Source: Marinobacter nitratireducens (GTDB lineage Bacteria; Pseudomonadota; Gammaproteobacteria; Pseudomonadales; Oleiphilaceae). From it: a stretch of DNA of 64,000 nt. The stretch covers positions 124,001 through 188,000 of the forward strand of contig NZ_ANIE01000001.1 of assembly GCF_000708045.1 (NCBI RefSeq), written 5' to 3'. A model generated the notes under the pieces. It worked only from the letters and a program-made list of their open reading frames with translations. It did not search any database and was not told where the DNA came from. Positions 24,060 to 33,243 of this stretch are shown here, in pieces (position 1 is the stretch's first letter; each line of letters begins with the position of its first letter). A program made the translations under genes and the position numbers.

Positions 24060-25436
24060 ATGATGAGACTTTCGCGCGTGCTCAAGACCGGCCTCCTTGC
24101 CCTTCCATTGGTGTTGGCGGGCTGCGGTCAATCCGGAGAGGGAGAAGGACAAACCCAGACCAGCCTCAAGCCGCCGTCCGAAACCGGCATACTCAAAGTC
24201 GCTACCCGAAATGGTTCCACCACTTACTATCTCGACCGCCACGAAAATCCCATCGGCCCCGAACACTCATTGATACAGGATTATGCCGAAGCCCGCGGCT
24301 GGGAAGTGGAATGGACCATGCTCGATTCCACCAGCGCGGTTCTGGATACGCTGGCCGCTGGCAATACCCACCTGGCCGCAGCAGGGCTGACCCACCTGCC
24401 CTCGCGGGATGAAAAATTCGCCCGCGGACCGGCACACACCGAAATTACCGAACAACTGGTTTGTCACCGCGATACCCGCCCGATGCCCAGGAAACCGGAT
24501 GCCATTGCCGGCACGGAAATCGTCATCACCGCCGGCTCAAGCTATGCAGAGACCCTGACCAAGCTTGCTGACACCAACGCGGGCATCGAATTCACCGAGG
24601 ATGAGAACCGCACAACTGAAATCCTTCTTTCGGAGGTTGCCGAACAGGACATCGGTTGCACCGTAGCAGACTCCAACATCGTGCAGGTGATGCGCCGCCA
24701 CTTCCCGCACCTGGAGGTCGCCATGACGCTGACCGATGGTCGAAACCTGGGATGGTACCTGCCAGCCGGCGCGCAGGCTCTTGCCGACGACGCCCATGAG
24801 TGGATGAACAGCGCTCAGGGTGACGCAGCCATTGGGCGCATGGAAAATCGGTACTACGCCTACATCGGCGACTTTGATTTTGTGGACCTGAGGGCACTCA
24901 ACCGTCGGATCGACGATCGACTGCCCGACTTCATCGACGAGTTCAAAGAAGCCGAGGCGAAAACCGGCATTCCGGCCGACCTGCTCGCAGCCCTGTCCTA
25001 CCAGGAATCGCACTGGGACCCGGATGCGGTCTCCCCAACCGGCGTTCGGGGCATCATGATGCTCACCCAAAGTACCGCCGAGTCTCTCGGCGTGACCAAC
25101 CGCCTGGATGCCACCGCAGCGATTGACGGCGGCGCCCGCTATCTGGCGGACCGCCACCGCCGCCTGCCGGACACCATTCCCGAGCCGGATCGTACGTTCC
25201 TTGCCCTGGCAAGCTACAACATTGGCAGAGGCCATCTGCTGGATGCTCGCCAGCTCGCACGCGACCTCGGAAAGAACCCGGATTCGTGGGAAGATATGGC
25301 CGAGGTGCTGCCGCTGAAAGCAGACAAACGCTATTACCCCAGCACCCGATACGGATACGCGCGAGGCTATGAGCCCGTGCATTATGTACAGCGAATTCGT
25401 AACTACCGGGATGTTATCCAGACCGCGTTTAACTAA
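24060..25436 (+). CDS. mltF: membrane-bound lytic murein transglycosylase F
   Basis: From the ATG at 24060 (GGAG upstream) the 458-residue product has a lipoprotein signal (GLLALPLVLAGCGQS). An amino-acid-binding-protein-like domain follows (about residues 40-280), then a C-terminal lytic transglycosylase domain with catalytic Glu316 in LAALSYQESHWDPDAVSPTG. RGIMMLTQSTAESLGV and ASYNIGRGHLLDAR complete the family motifs. MltF cuts peptidoglycan, and its N-terminal domain binds muropeptides to modulate the enzyme. The gene is followed after 50 bp by another gene with the same type of binding domain. Confidence 0.93.
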   Translation: MMRLSRVLKTGLLALPLVLAGCGQSGEGEGQTQTSLKPPSETGILKVATRNGSTTYYLDRHENPIGPEHSLIQDYAEARGWEVEWTMLDSTSAVLDTLAAGNTHLAAAGLTHLPSRDEKFARGPAHTEITEQLVCHRDTRPMPRKPDAIAGTEIVITAGSSYAETLTKLADTNAGIEFTEDENRTTEILLSEVAEQDIGCTVADSNIVQVMRRHFPHLEVAMTLTDGRNLGWYLPAGAQALADDAHEWMNSAQGDAAIGRMENRYYAYIGDFDFVDLRALNRRIDDRLPDFIDEFKEAEAKTGIPADLLAALSYQESHWDPDAVSPTGVRGIMMLTQSTAESLGVTNRLDATAAIDGGARYLADRHRRLPDTIPEPDRTFLALASYNIGRGHLLDARQLARDLGKNPDSWEDMAEVLPLKADKRYYPSTRYGYARGYEPVHYVQRIRNYRDVIQTAFN

Positions 25437-25460
25437 CGAATAAAAACACAACAAAGGAGT

Positions 25461-25478
25461 GCGGCCTGAGATGGCCGC
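25461..25478 (+). promoter_or_regulatory. hairpin between ribosome site and start codon of the channel gene
   Basis: GCGGCC (25461-25466) and GGCCGC (25473-25478) flank a six-base loop. The ribosome site AAGGAG (25454-25459) is 27 nt from the ATG at 25487, too far for normal initiation. Folding the hairpin would shorten the gap to about 9 nt. Confidence 0.45.
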
Positions 25479-25486
25479 TCACAACT

Positions 25487-26545
25487 ATGCTGCAAAGGAT
25501 TATTTGTCTTCTCGTTATGCTGGCGGCGCTGCCCGCACAAGCACAACAGCAGTCCCTGAAAGTGGGGATAACCCATGTGCCGCCCTTCGTGATGCAGACC
25601 GACGATGGCCGCTGGGAAGGCATCAGCATCGACCTCTGGCGGGATATCGCAGAAAACTTGAACTACGAAACTGAGTGGGTTCCGCTGGCGTTCAATGAGC
25701 TACTCTCCGGCGTTGAATCCGGCGACATTGACGTGGCTGTTGGTGCTCTGACCATGACCGCCGACCGCGAGTCCCGCTTCGATTTCAGTCATCCATTCTA
25801 CCAGACAGGCCTCTCGATTGCGGTCCCGGTTCAGCCGGAGCAGAGCCTGTTTTCGACCCTGAAGGCGCTGTTCAGTTGGCAATTTGTCAGCGTCGTCCTG
25901 GCCCTGGCCGGATTGTTATTGGGCGTGGGCTTTCTCGTGTGGCTGGTTGAACGTCGCAGGAATCCGGAGCAGTTCGGTGGCTCGGCGGCTGAGGGCCTGG
26001 GTTCCGGTTTCTGGTGGGCAGCGGTCACCATGACCACCGTTGGTTATGGTGACAAAGCGCCCTCAACCCTGGCGGGACGCCTGGTTGGCCTGGTCTGGAT
26101 GTTTGCGGCCTTGATCATGGTAGCCAGCTTCACCGCCGCCATCACCTCCTCTCTCACGGTCAGCAATCTGAAAACCGGCATTCAGGGGGCAGACGACCTG
26201 CCAGGTAACGTCGTCGCAACCATCGCAAACACAGCCAGCCAGCGCTACCTGGAAGAGCAGCGAATCCGCTATCAACTCTACCCCGACCTCACCTCCGCGA
26301 TGGTGTCAGTGGCTGACGGGGAGACCGATGCCATCGTCTATGATCGGGCCTTGATGCAGTATCGAAACCAACAACTCGGCGCCAAGCGACTCACCATTCT
26401 GCCGGGCATCTTCGCCGAGCAACTCTACGCGCTGGCACTGCCCGAGGACAGCCCGTTAAGGGAGAGCATCTCCCAGGAAATTCTGCGGATTGCCGAGTCT
26501 GACGAATGGCAGGCTATACAATCGGCCTACCTGGGAAGGGAATAA
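25487..26545 (+). CDS. GluR0-like ligand-gated channel (binding domain split by a K+-type pore)
   Basis: The 352-residue product has a signal peptide (LLVMLAALPAQAQ). The first lobe of a type-3 solute-binding domain follows (LKVGITHVPPFVMQTDDGRW, FDFSHPFYQTGLSIAVPV). A membrane part at about residues 125-225 has a helix (VVLALAGLLLGVGFLVWLV), a pore loop TTVGYGDKAP with the K+ selectivity filter (V185-G-Y-G-D189) and another helix (LVWMFAALIMVASFTAAITS). The second binding lobe ends the protein. This is the architecture of prokaryotic ionotropic glutamate receptors such as GluR0: an amino-acid-gated K+ channel in the inner membrane. The ligand is unknown. Confidence 0.9.
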   Translation: MLQRIICLLVMLAALPAQAQQQSLKVGITHVPPFVMQTDDGRWEGISIDLWRDIAENLNYETEWVPLAFNELLSGVESGDIDVAVGALTMTADRESRFDFSHPFYQTGLSIAVPVQPEQSLFSTLKALFSWQFVSVVLALAGLLLGVGFLVWLVERRRNPEQFGGSAAEGLGSGFWWAAVTMTTVGYGDKAPSTLAGRLVGLVWMFAALIMVASFTAAITSSLTVSNLKTGIQGADDLPGNVVATIANTASQRYLEEQRIRYQLYPDLTSAMVSVADGETDAIVYDRALMQYRNQQLGAKRLTILPGIFAEQLYALALPEDSPLRESISQEILRIAESDEWQAIQSAYLGRE

Positions 26546-26551
26546 AGTGGT

Positions 26552-26580
26552 TGCGGGCACGGCGGGGAGCCGTGCCCGCA
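26552..26580. terminator. strong inverted repeat between convergent genes
   Basis: TGCGGGCACGGC (26552-26563) and its perfect reverse complement (26569-26580) form a 12-bp GC-rich stem with a five-base loop, between the converging channel and AlmA genes. No long T-run follows on either side, so termination in both directions is likely but not certain. Confidence 0.65.
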
Positions 26581-26587
26581 CGCTCAA

Positions 26588-28114
26588 TCACACACCGAAC
26601 AGCGCGGAGCGGAGCGGTTTCAGGAAGCCAGTGCTACCCTGCTGGCGACCGTGGGTCCGTTTGCCGTCAAACTCCAGGCAACCATCTTCAATCGGATCAA
26701 AGCGCAGGATCTTCACATCTTCCAGGTAATTCTGGGATGATTTCCAGGGACCGTGGGTGCCCTGACGGGGCAGGCGATCCGCTGCACGCTTAATGTATCC
26801 CGCGTCGAGAGCGCCCAGAATGGTGTCCTCGCCGCGACTGTTGCCGGTATCTTTGGCCACGACGGTGCGGTATCCGCGTTTGTCCATCAGGTTCACAAGT
26901 CGGCACAGGTATTCGGCGGCAATATCCACCTTCAGGGTCCAGGAAATGTTGGTGTAACCGAAGATCATGGCCGCGTTGGGCACGCCTTCGACCATCACAT
27001 TCTTGTAGATGATCTTGTCCTTCATCACCACTTCCTGACCATCGACACTCGGCTTGATGCCTCCGAGCATCTGAACATCCAGGCCCGTTGCCGGAATGAT
27101 GATATCCGCTTCCAGCTCCTCGCCGGACTTCAACCGGATGCCGGTCTTGGTGAAACGCTCGATATGGTCGGTGGCAATGGACGCCTTGCCAGACTTGAGA
27201 ACCTTGAACAGGTCGCCGTCCTTGACCACACACAGGCGCTGATCCCAGGGATTGTAGTCCGGGCTGAAGTGGCGCATGTCCACCTTGCCATCCAGTTGAT
27301 GCTTGATCACCCGCAACAGCAGTCGGCGCATCGCCTTCGGACTCTTGCGTGAACGCTCGTACAGCAGTCGGGAAATCGAAATGTTCCGGGCCCGGGTGAG
27401 CTTGTAGGCCACCTTTTCCGGCAGGACTTTCTGCAAGGCCAGTGTCACCTTGTCCACTGACGGGAGCGGCATCAGGTAGGTGGGCGAGCGCTGAAGCATG
27501 GTGACATGCGACGCCTTTTCGGCCATGGTCGGGACCAGTGTCACCGCCGTCGCACCACTGCCAATCACCACCACTTTCTTGCCAGTGTAATCCAGGTCCT
27601 CTGGCCAGTGCTGAGGGTGCACAACCTGACCCTGGAAATCGCTCTCGCCGGGGAAATCCGGTTTGTAGCCCTTGTCATAGTTGTAGTAGCCAGTACAACC
27701 AACCATGAAGTTAGCGGTGTAATTTTCCACCTCACCAGAGGCTTCGTTCTCAGCGGTCACTTTCCAGCACTTGTCGACACTGGACCAGTCCGCACTTTTT
27801 ACCGCCAGACCGTAGCGAATATGACGATCCACGCCGTACTCCCGGGCCGTGTTCGCCACGTAATCCTTGATGGAAGCACCGTCTGCCAGCACTTTGCCAC
27901 CCGTCCACGGACGGAAGTTGTAACCGAACGTGAACATGTCCGAGTCGGAGCGGATGCCAGGATACCGGAAAAGATCCCAGGTGCCGCCAAGCGACTGGCG
28001 ACGCTCCAGAATGGCGAAGGTTTTACCCGGGCATTCCCGGGTCAGGTGACACCCTACTCCAATGCCGGAGACGCCGGCACCGATAATCAGAACATCAAAA
28101 TGTTGTTGGCTCAT
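26588..28114 (-). CDS. almA: flavin-binding monooxygenase AlmA (long-chain alkane oxidation)
   Basis: The 508-residue product has the near-diagnostic AlmA N-terminus: a Rossmann motif VLIIGAGVSGIGVGCHL, LERRQSLGGTWDLFRYPGIR and SDSDMFTFGYNFRPW. A second nucleotide-binding motif follows (VVVIGSGATAVTLVPTMAEK) and the characteristic ATGLDVQMLGG segment. In Acinetobacter and marine hydrocarbon degraders AlmA is required for growth on alkanes of more than about 30 carbons. It is a single-gene unit with no adjacent rubredoxin or alkB. Together with the OmpW porin and the Baeyer-Villiger-type enzyme it points to hydrocarbon use. Confidence 0.9.
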   Translation of the reverse strand: MSQQHFDVLIIGAGVSGIGVGCHLTRECPGKTFAILERRQSLGGTWDLFRYPGIRSDSDMFTFGYNFRPWTGGKVLADGASIKDYVANTAREYGVDRHIRYGLAVKSADWSSVDKCWKVTAENEASGEVENYTANFMVGCTGYYNYDKGYKPDFPGESDFQGQVVHPQHWPEDLDYTGKKVVVIGSGATAVTLVPTMAEKASHVTMLQRSPTYLMPLPSVDKVTLALQKVLPEKVAYKLTRARNISISRLLYERSRKSPKAMRRLLLRVIKHQLDGKVDMRHFSPDYNPWDQRLCVVKDGDLFKVLKSGKASIATDHIERFTKTGIRLKSGEELEADIIIPATGLDVQMLGGIKPSVDGQEVVMKDKIIYKNVMVEGVPNAAMIFGYTNISWTLKVDIAAEYLCRLVNLMDKRGYRTVVAKDTGNSRGEDTILGALDAGYIKRAADRLPRQGTHGPWKSSQNYLEDVKILRFDPIEDGCLEFDGKRTHGRQQGSTGFLKPLRSALFGV

Positions 28115-28221
28115 GGCATTGGTCCCACTTGTTTTGTTCTCGTATTACCAACGTAATCGATTTGCCATAAGCGGGAAATTGGCCTGACTCCCGGAGATTG
28201 CGGGTTTTATCGGCCAGTTCG

Positions 28222-28773
28222 TCACCTATCCGGCTGGAAATCCGGATATTTTTTCGGCAAACGGTAGAGACGAATAATGGTGATGATATTGGTCACCAGA
28301 ACCATGGCCTCCGCAAGCGTGCCGCCCACGGAACCAATAACCAGGTTGTTCAGCATCCAGGCCAGTGCGGCAAAGCCAAGCACAATACGCAGTGGAATGC
28401 CCCGCAGCATGAACATACCGACGGTTCCCAGCACGGCCGCCGTCAGGGGGAACACGTCCGTCAGGGTTTGCCAGGTGACGATGGCAACCACCAGGTTCAC
28501 CGAAAGCATCAGCGTCAGCACCTTCACACTACCGGGAAATCGCCTAGCCAGCATGATGCGCAGAATAACGAGTACGGTCAGGGCGGCTGCGGTCCAGCTC
28601 TGGAAGAAAGCAAACATCAGGGCAAAGGCCACGTTGGCCGCGATCAGAAGCACCATCAGCCGGTCATCGTTCTTGTTGGCGAAACCGGCTATGCAGAATG
28701 CCAGGGCGGCGAGACCAAAACCCTGCCCAAGCCATTCGGACAAGGAAAGTTCCAGCAAACCGTCTGCATTCAT
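28222..28773 (-). CDS. YgjV-family inner-membrane protein
   Basis: The 183-residue product has five to six membrane helices. The pattern GQGFGLAALAFCIAGFANKN followed by RLMVLLIAANVAFALMFAFF and a terminal short basic tail fits the YgjV (Imp-YgjV) family. The family has no known function. The gene is divergent from the deacetylase gene at 28914, with a 140-bp shared control region. Confidence 0.75.
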   Translation of the reverse strand: MNADGLLELSLSEWLGQGFGLAALAFCIAGFANKNDDRLMVLLIAANVAFALMFAFFQSWTAAALTVLVILRIMLARRFPGSVKVLTLMLSVNLVVAIVTWQTLTDVFPLTAAVLGTVGMFMLRGIPLRIVLGFAALAWMLNNLVIGSVGGTLAEAMVLVTNIITIIRLYRLPKKYPDFQPDR

Positions 28774-28913
28774 ATCGGTAATCCCCTCTCCCTGAAACCC
28801 GCATCAGCCTGCCACACTTACCGGCATTGAGCCACGCTCAGCCCCGTGCCAGAGTATGCTGAACGTTGCCACGAATCCTGATCGGAACAGACCTGCGAGG
28901 AACCTCCCAGCCC

Positions 28914-29945
28914 ATGAAAACCATCTTTTCTCCTTTGCACAGCCGTCGCCACGTAAAGACAGAACTGGACGGTGGACTGCTGATCGAGCCCCATGAAAAG
29001 CCGTCCCGGGCGGAAACCATTCTGGCCCGGGTGAAGGATCAGGCACTTGGGGAGGTCCTGCCACCGGAAGAATTTGGGCTGGAACCGATCAAACGGGTAC
29101 ACACGGCAGACTATGTGGCATTCCTGGAAACCTGCTGGGACGAGTGGGTCGCCGAGGGCAAACCGGGGGAAGCGATTCCGGCCGTGTGGGCGGGCCGAGG
29201 CATGCGGCACCGCTTGCCAAAGGACATTGATGGCCGGCTGGGGTACTACAGCTTTGCCGCCGAAACGTCGATATCAGATGGCACCTTCGAAGCCGCCTGC
29301 GCCTCGGCCAACGTCGCACTGACCGCCCAGAGGCTGGTAGCGAATGGCGAACGTGCAGCTTTTGCACTCTGCCGGCCTCCCGGACACCACGCCCATGCTG
29401 ATCTCTTTGGCGGTTACTGTTTCTTCAATAACGCCGCGATCGCAGCACAAGCATTTCGGGATCAGGGCTATGGCAGAGTTGCCATTCTCGACGTGGACTT
29501 CCACCACGGCAACGGCACGCAGGCGATTTTCTATAATCGCAATGACGTGCTCACCATCAGCCTTCACGGCGATCCGGACCTGGTGTTCCCGCACTTCCTT
29601 GGCTTTGAGGACGAGACCGGTGAAGCTGACGGCGAAGGCTACAATCTCAACATTGTTTATCCACCCAACACCCCTTACAGCATCTGGAGCCAGGGTCTGG
29701 AAACGGCCTGTCAACGCATCGCTGAATTCAAACCGGATGCCCTTGTGATTGCGCTTGGCGTGGATACCTTTGAGGAAGACCCGATTTCTTTCTTCAAGCT
29801 CACCTCGGATGACTACCTGACGCTGGGCCAGCGCCTGGAGCAACTGGGGCTGCCGACGGTGTTCACCATGGAGGGAGGCTATGACGTGGACGCCATCGGG
29901 GTGAATGCGGTCAATGTGATGCAGGGCTTCGAAGGCAAGACCTGA
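28914..29945 (+). CDS. histone deacetylase family protein (acetylpolyamine amidohydrolase type)
   Basis: The 343-residue product (ATG 28914) carries the class II HDAC/AcuC/AphA zinc site: RPPGHHAHADLFGGYCFFNN (His pair), DVDFHHGNGTQAIFY (Asp-x-His metal ligands), ALGVDTFEEDP (second Asp) and EGGYDVDAIGVN with the catalytic Tyr. The N-terminus KTIFSPLHSRRHVKTELDGG is typical of bacterial acetylpolyamine amidohydrolases. The enzyme removes acetyl groups from small amines or protein lysines. It may form an operon with the transglutaminase-fold gene 97 bp downstream. Confidence 0.9.
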   Translation: MKTIFSPLHSRRHVKTELDGGLLIEPHEKPSRAETILARVKDQALGEVLPPEEFGLEPIKRVHTADYVAFLETCWDEWVAEGKPGEAIPAVWAGRGMRHRLPKDIDGRLGYYSFAAETSISDGTFEAACASANVALTAQRLVANGERAAFALCRPPGHHAHADLFGGYCFFNNAAIAAQAFRDQGYGRVAILDVDFHHGNGTQAIFYNRNDVLTISLHGDPDLVFPHFLGFEDETGEADGEGYNLNIVYPPNTPYSIWSQGLETACQRIAEFKPDALVIALGVDTFEEDPISFFKLTSDDYLTLGQRLEQLGLPTVFTMEGGYDVDAIGVNAVNVMQGFEGKT

Positions 29946-30042
29946 TCGATCCGGACAATCCCCATGAACGAATCCGCCATTGCCCATAGGTTGCTAATCA
30001 AGCAGGATCAGATGAATGCCCCCAGAAACCGGACGATACACC

Positions 30043-30708
30043 ATGGATCGCTACCTGCAGCCAACGGCCTTTTTTGATTACGACCGGCCCTCAGTGAAAG
30101 CCTGGATCGACCAGCAAATAGAGGGCCTCCCTGCAGACCCGATCGAGCAGGTAAAAGCCCTCTACCTGGCCGTGCGCGACAGCATCAGCTACAACCCCTA
30201 TGTGTTCCAGACCGATCCGCGCACCCTGTCTGCCAGTTATGCCCTGGAATCCGGCGAAACCTACTGCATTCCCAAGGCGGTATTGCTGGGGGCGGCAGCA
30301 CGCTCCATTGGTATTCCCAGCCGGCTCGGGCTTGCTGATGTCCGCAACCATCTGTCCAGCCCCAAGCTGATCGAATGGCTGCGTTCGGATATTTTCCGCA
30401 TGCACGGGTTTATCGAGCTCTACCTGAACGGGCGGTGGGTCAAGGCAACGCCGGCCTTTAATCGCCAGTTGTGTGAGATGATGAAAGTGGAACCGCTGGA
30501 GTTCGATGGCCTCAATGACTCCATCTTTCAAGAGTACACCGAGAGCGGAGAGGCCCACATGGAGTACATCAACGACCACGGCGTTTTCGATGATGTCCCC
30601 CACCAGTTCATCGTGGATGGGGTGCGCTCGGCCTACGGCCACCTCTTTGAAGAAGACGACGCCAATACAAGCGAACGAAGCCTGGAACAGGACATGAAAA
30701 GCGCCTGA
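30043..30708 (+). CDS. transglutaminase-like cysteine protease-fold protein
   Basis: The 221-residue product (ATG 30043) has the transglutaminase core: AVRDSISYNPYVFQTDPRTL, the nucleophile region GETYCIPKAVLLGAAARSIG, GIPSRLGLADV, and the His segment RMHGFIELYLNGRWVKATPA. In most members the third catalytic residue is Asp in a W-x-x-D-P-T context; here the segment reads WVKATPAFN, so the Asp is missing or moved. The protein is cytoplasmic. The function of this bacterial group is unknown. It ends two bases before the convergent hydrolase gene. Confidence 0.82.
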   Translation: MDRYLQPTAFFDYDRPSVKAWIDQQIEGLPADPIEQVKALYLAVRDSISYNPYVFQTDPRTLSASYALESGETYCIPKAVLLGAAARSIGIPSRLGLADVRNHLSSPKLIEWLRSDIFRMHGFIELYLNGRWVKATPAFNRQLCEMMKVEPLEFDGLNDSIFQEYTESGEAHMEYINDHGVFDDVPHQFIVDGVRSAYGHLFEEDDANTSERSLEQDMKSA

Positions 30709-30710
30709 GC

Positions 30711-31523
30711 CTAGCGGGCTTCGAGGCGGCCCAGGGACTCACGAATCTTGAAGATCAGCTCCTCCGGGGCACTCAACTGCGGGTAGTGCCCCTTGGCCTC
30801 CAGTGGAATGCAATGGACGTCGGGAATACGCTCCGCCATGTAGTCAACCACAGAAACCGGTACCACCCTATCCGAGCGACCGTACAGGATATCCACAGGT
30901 ACCGGGATCTTCGACAGCTCATTGCGATAGTCGCACAGGAACGTGGCCTCCGCGAAACGTCGGAGCAGCATTGAATCCACCGCCATAAAGCTCCGAATCA
31001 GCCGGTCGGTCAGTTCCGGACGGTCCTCGTTTTCCATCACCAGTGGCGCCAGGCTGCGAGCCCAGCCTTCCTGATCGTGTTCAATCTGGTCCAGCATCGC
31101 CATGACATCGGCCTTCTCAAACCCTCCGGTATAACCATCATCGTCATTCAGATACCTTGGCGAGGGGTTGATGGTGATAACCTGCCGGAAACGATTCGGC
31201 AACATGCTGGCGGCCAGACAGCCAATCATGCCGCTGACCGAGTGCCCGACCACCGTGACCGGCTCTTCCGAAATATCGTCCACAATATCAAGTAGATCCA
31301 GCGCGTAGCCTTTCAGGGAGCTGTGCCTCTCATCACGGAAAGACCCGCGTTTCGACAGTCCGCAACCGACATGGTCAAAGGTGACAACCCGGTAGTCTTT
31401 CTCGAACGCGGGCGCCACTTCAGACCACACCATGTGATCACAGCCGAAGCCGTGGGCAAATACCAGAGTGTGGGCGCCGGCACCCCGTATCAGTACATGG
31501 TGTTTACTCAGAACATTGGGCAT
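30711..31523 (-). CDS. alpha/beta hydrolase, RsbQ-like
   Basis: The 270-residue product matches RsbQ-type hydrolases: VFAHGFGCDHMVWSEVAPAF at the oxyanion loop, nucleophile GHSVSG (Ser95), YGRSDRVVP (Asp218) and EAKGHYPQLSAP (His246). In Bacillus, RsbQ supplies a ligand to the PAS-phosphatase RsbP; related plant proteins (KAI2/D14) are butenolide or strigolactone receptors. No rsbP-like gene is adjacent here, so partner and substrate are unknown. Confidence 0.88.
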   Translation of the reverse strand: MPNVLSKHHVLIRGAGAHTLVFAHGFGCDHMVWSEVAPAFEKDYRVVTFDHVGCGLSKRGSFRDERHSSLKGYALDLLDIVDDISEEPVTVVGHSVSGMIGCLAASMLPNRFRQVITINPSPRYLNDDDGYTGGFEKADVMAMLDQIEHDQEGWARSLAPLVMENEDRPELTDRLIRSFMAVDSMLLRRFAEATFLCDYRNELSKIPVPVDILYGRSDRVVPVSVVDYMAERIPDVHCIPLEAKGHYPQLSAPEELIFKIRESLGRLEAR

Positions 31524-31602
31524 GTGCCTGATCCTTGTTCAGTTTCGTTTTTTAAAAACAGTCTGGCCCAACACAGGCGGGATATCCAAGAGCCAAAGAA
31601 CG

Positions 31603-31638
31603 AAAAAACCGGCCGCCCACGTCCTGCGGGCGCCGGTT
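31603..31638 (-). terminator. intrinsic terminator of ahpF
   Basis: Read on the minus strand, AACCGGCGCCC (31628-31638) pairs with the GGGCGGCCGGTT side (31607-31618), followed by a run of six T. It lies 40 bp after the ahpF stop codon. Confidence 0.7.
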
Positions 31639-31677
31639 CAGGGGTCAGCCTGGATTCCCAGGTCTGTATGAACTCAC

Positions 31678-33243
31678 TTACTCGGCAGAGTTGCGGATCA
31701 GGAAGTCAAAGGCACTCAGTGCCGCCTTCGAGCCTTCCCCCATGGAAATCACAATCTGCTTGTAGGGCACAGTGGTGGCGTCGCCGGCCGCAAAGACGCC
31801 CGGAATCGACGTTTCATTGCGATCATTTACGATGATCTCGCCATGCTGGCTCAGTTCGATGTCGCCCTTCAGCCATTCGGTATTCGGTACCAGGCCGATC
31901 TGGACAAACACGCCCTCCAGCGCCACCTGATGGGATTCGCCAGTATTCCGGTCGGTGTAGATCAGGCCATTCACCTTGCCATTCTCACCGGTAATCTCGG
32001 TGGTCTGGCCAGAGGTGATGATTTCCACATTCGACAGGCTGCGCAGTTTCTTCTGCAACACTTCGTCCGCCCGCATTTCCGCGCCAAACTCGATCAGCGT
32101 GACATGGCCGACAATACCTGCCAGGTCGATGGCCGCTTCCACCCCGGAGTTACCGCCACCAATCACTGCAACACGTTTGCCCTTGAACAGCGGACCATCA
32201 CAGTGCGGGCAGTAAGCCACGCCCTTATTGCGATACTCCTCTTCCCCGGGCACGCCCAGTTGGCGCCAGCGAGCACCGGTGGAGAGGACAACGGTGCGTG
32301 ACTTGAGCGAGGCGCCGTTCGCCAGACGGACTTCATGCAGTCCACCCGGCTGAGATGCCGGAATCAGCTTCTCGGCACGCTGCATATTCATGATGTCCAC
32401 GTCGTATTCGTTGACGTGCTGTTCCATCGCGGCAACCAGTTTCGGGCCCTCGGTATAGGGCACGGAGATCAGGTTTTCGATGCCCATGGTGTCTGCCACC
32501 TGGCCACCAAAACGCTCGGCCGCGATGCCGGTGGCAATGCCTTTACGAGCCGCATAAATCGCCGCTGCGGAGCCTGCCGGACCACCACCGATCACCAGAA
32601 CCTCGAAATCGTCTTTCTGGTTGATCTTCTCGGCTTCTTTCTCGTCGGACCTGGTGTCCAGCTTGGCGACGATTTCCTCCAGGGTCATCCGGCCCTGGCC
32701 CCAGGATTCACCGTTCAGGTACACGCTCGGTACCGCCATCACTTCCCGCTGCTCGACTTCGTCCTGGAACAGGGCACCATCGATGGAAGTGTGCTTGATG
32801 TTCGGATTCAGAACACTCATCAGGTTCAGCGCCTGAACCACGTCCGGGCAGTTCTGGCAGGACAGGGAGAAATAGGTCTCGAACTCGAATTCACCCTCGA
32901 GATCCTTGATCTGTTCGATCAGCTCTTGGGATTCCTTCGAGGGGTGGCCACCGACCTGCAGCAACGCCAGCACCAGCGACGTGAACTCATGCCCCATGGG
33001 AATGCCGGCAAAGCGCACACCGATGTCTGTACCCACCCGGTTAATAGCGAAGGACGGGCGACGCACATCAGCCGATTCCTCGGTGCGAAGGCTGATGTTT
33101 GCAGACATCGGCTCAAGCTCTTCCAGCAGCTCCTTGAGTTCCTGAGACTTCGGGCTGTCGTCATAGGCAGCGACCAGCTCGATCGGCTGCTGCAGCTTTT
33201 CCATGTAGGCATTCAGTTGTTGCTTGATATTGGCGTCGAGCAT
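31678..33243 (-). CDS. ahpF: alkyl hydroperoxide reductase subunit F
   Basis: The 521-residue product has the AhpF layout: an N-terminal tandem thioredoxin-like domain with redox Cys129/Cys132 (LSCQNCPD), a linker, an FAD-binding motif ([20 protein letters not shown]), and the second redox pair Cys345/Cys348 (AYCPHCDGP) followed by the NAD site ([14 protein letters not shown]). All four cysteines match E. coli positions. AhpF passes electrons from NADH to AhpC, which reduces peroxides. Unusually, ahpC is 4 kb away (37302-37865) with two unrelated genes between. The start at 33243 has GAGGAAA upstream. An OxyR-like dyad lies 115 bp upstream. Confidence 0.96.
   Translation of the reverse strand: MLDANIKQQLNAYMEKLQQPIELVAAYDDSPKSQELKELLEELEPMSANISLRTEESADVRRPSFAINRVGTDIGVRFAGIPMGHEFTSLVLALLQVGGHPSKESQELIEQIKDLEGEFEFETYFSLSCQNCPDVVQALNLMSVLNPNIKHTSIDGALFQDEVEQREVMAVPSVYLNGESWGQGRMTLEEIVAKLDTRSDEKEAEKINQKDDFEVLVIGGGPAGSAAAIYAARKGIATGIAAERFGGQVADTMGIENLISVPYTEGPKLVAAMEQHVNEYDVDIMNMQRAEKLIPASQPGGLHEVRLANGASLKSRTVVLSTGARWRQLGVPGEEEYRNKGVAYCPHCDGPLFKGKRVAVIGGGNSGVEAAIDLAGIVGHVTLIEFGAEMRADEVLQKKLRSLSNVEIITSGQTTEITGENGKVNGLIYTDRNTGESHQVALEGVFVQIGLVPNTEWLKGDIELSQHGEIIVNDRNETSIPGVFAAGDATTVPYKQIVISMGEGSKAALSAFDFLIRNSAE

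Noticed and set aside
25487..26545. Simple K+ channel
   Set aside because: The pore is inserted between the two lobes of a solute-binding domain, which is the receptor-channel architecture.
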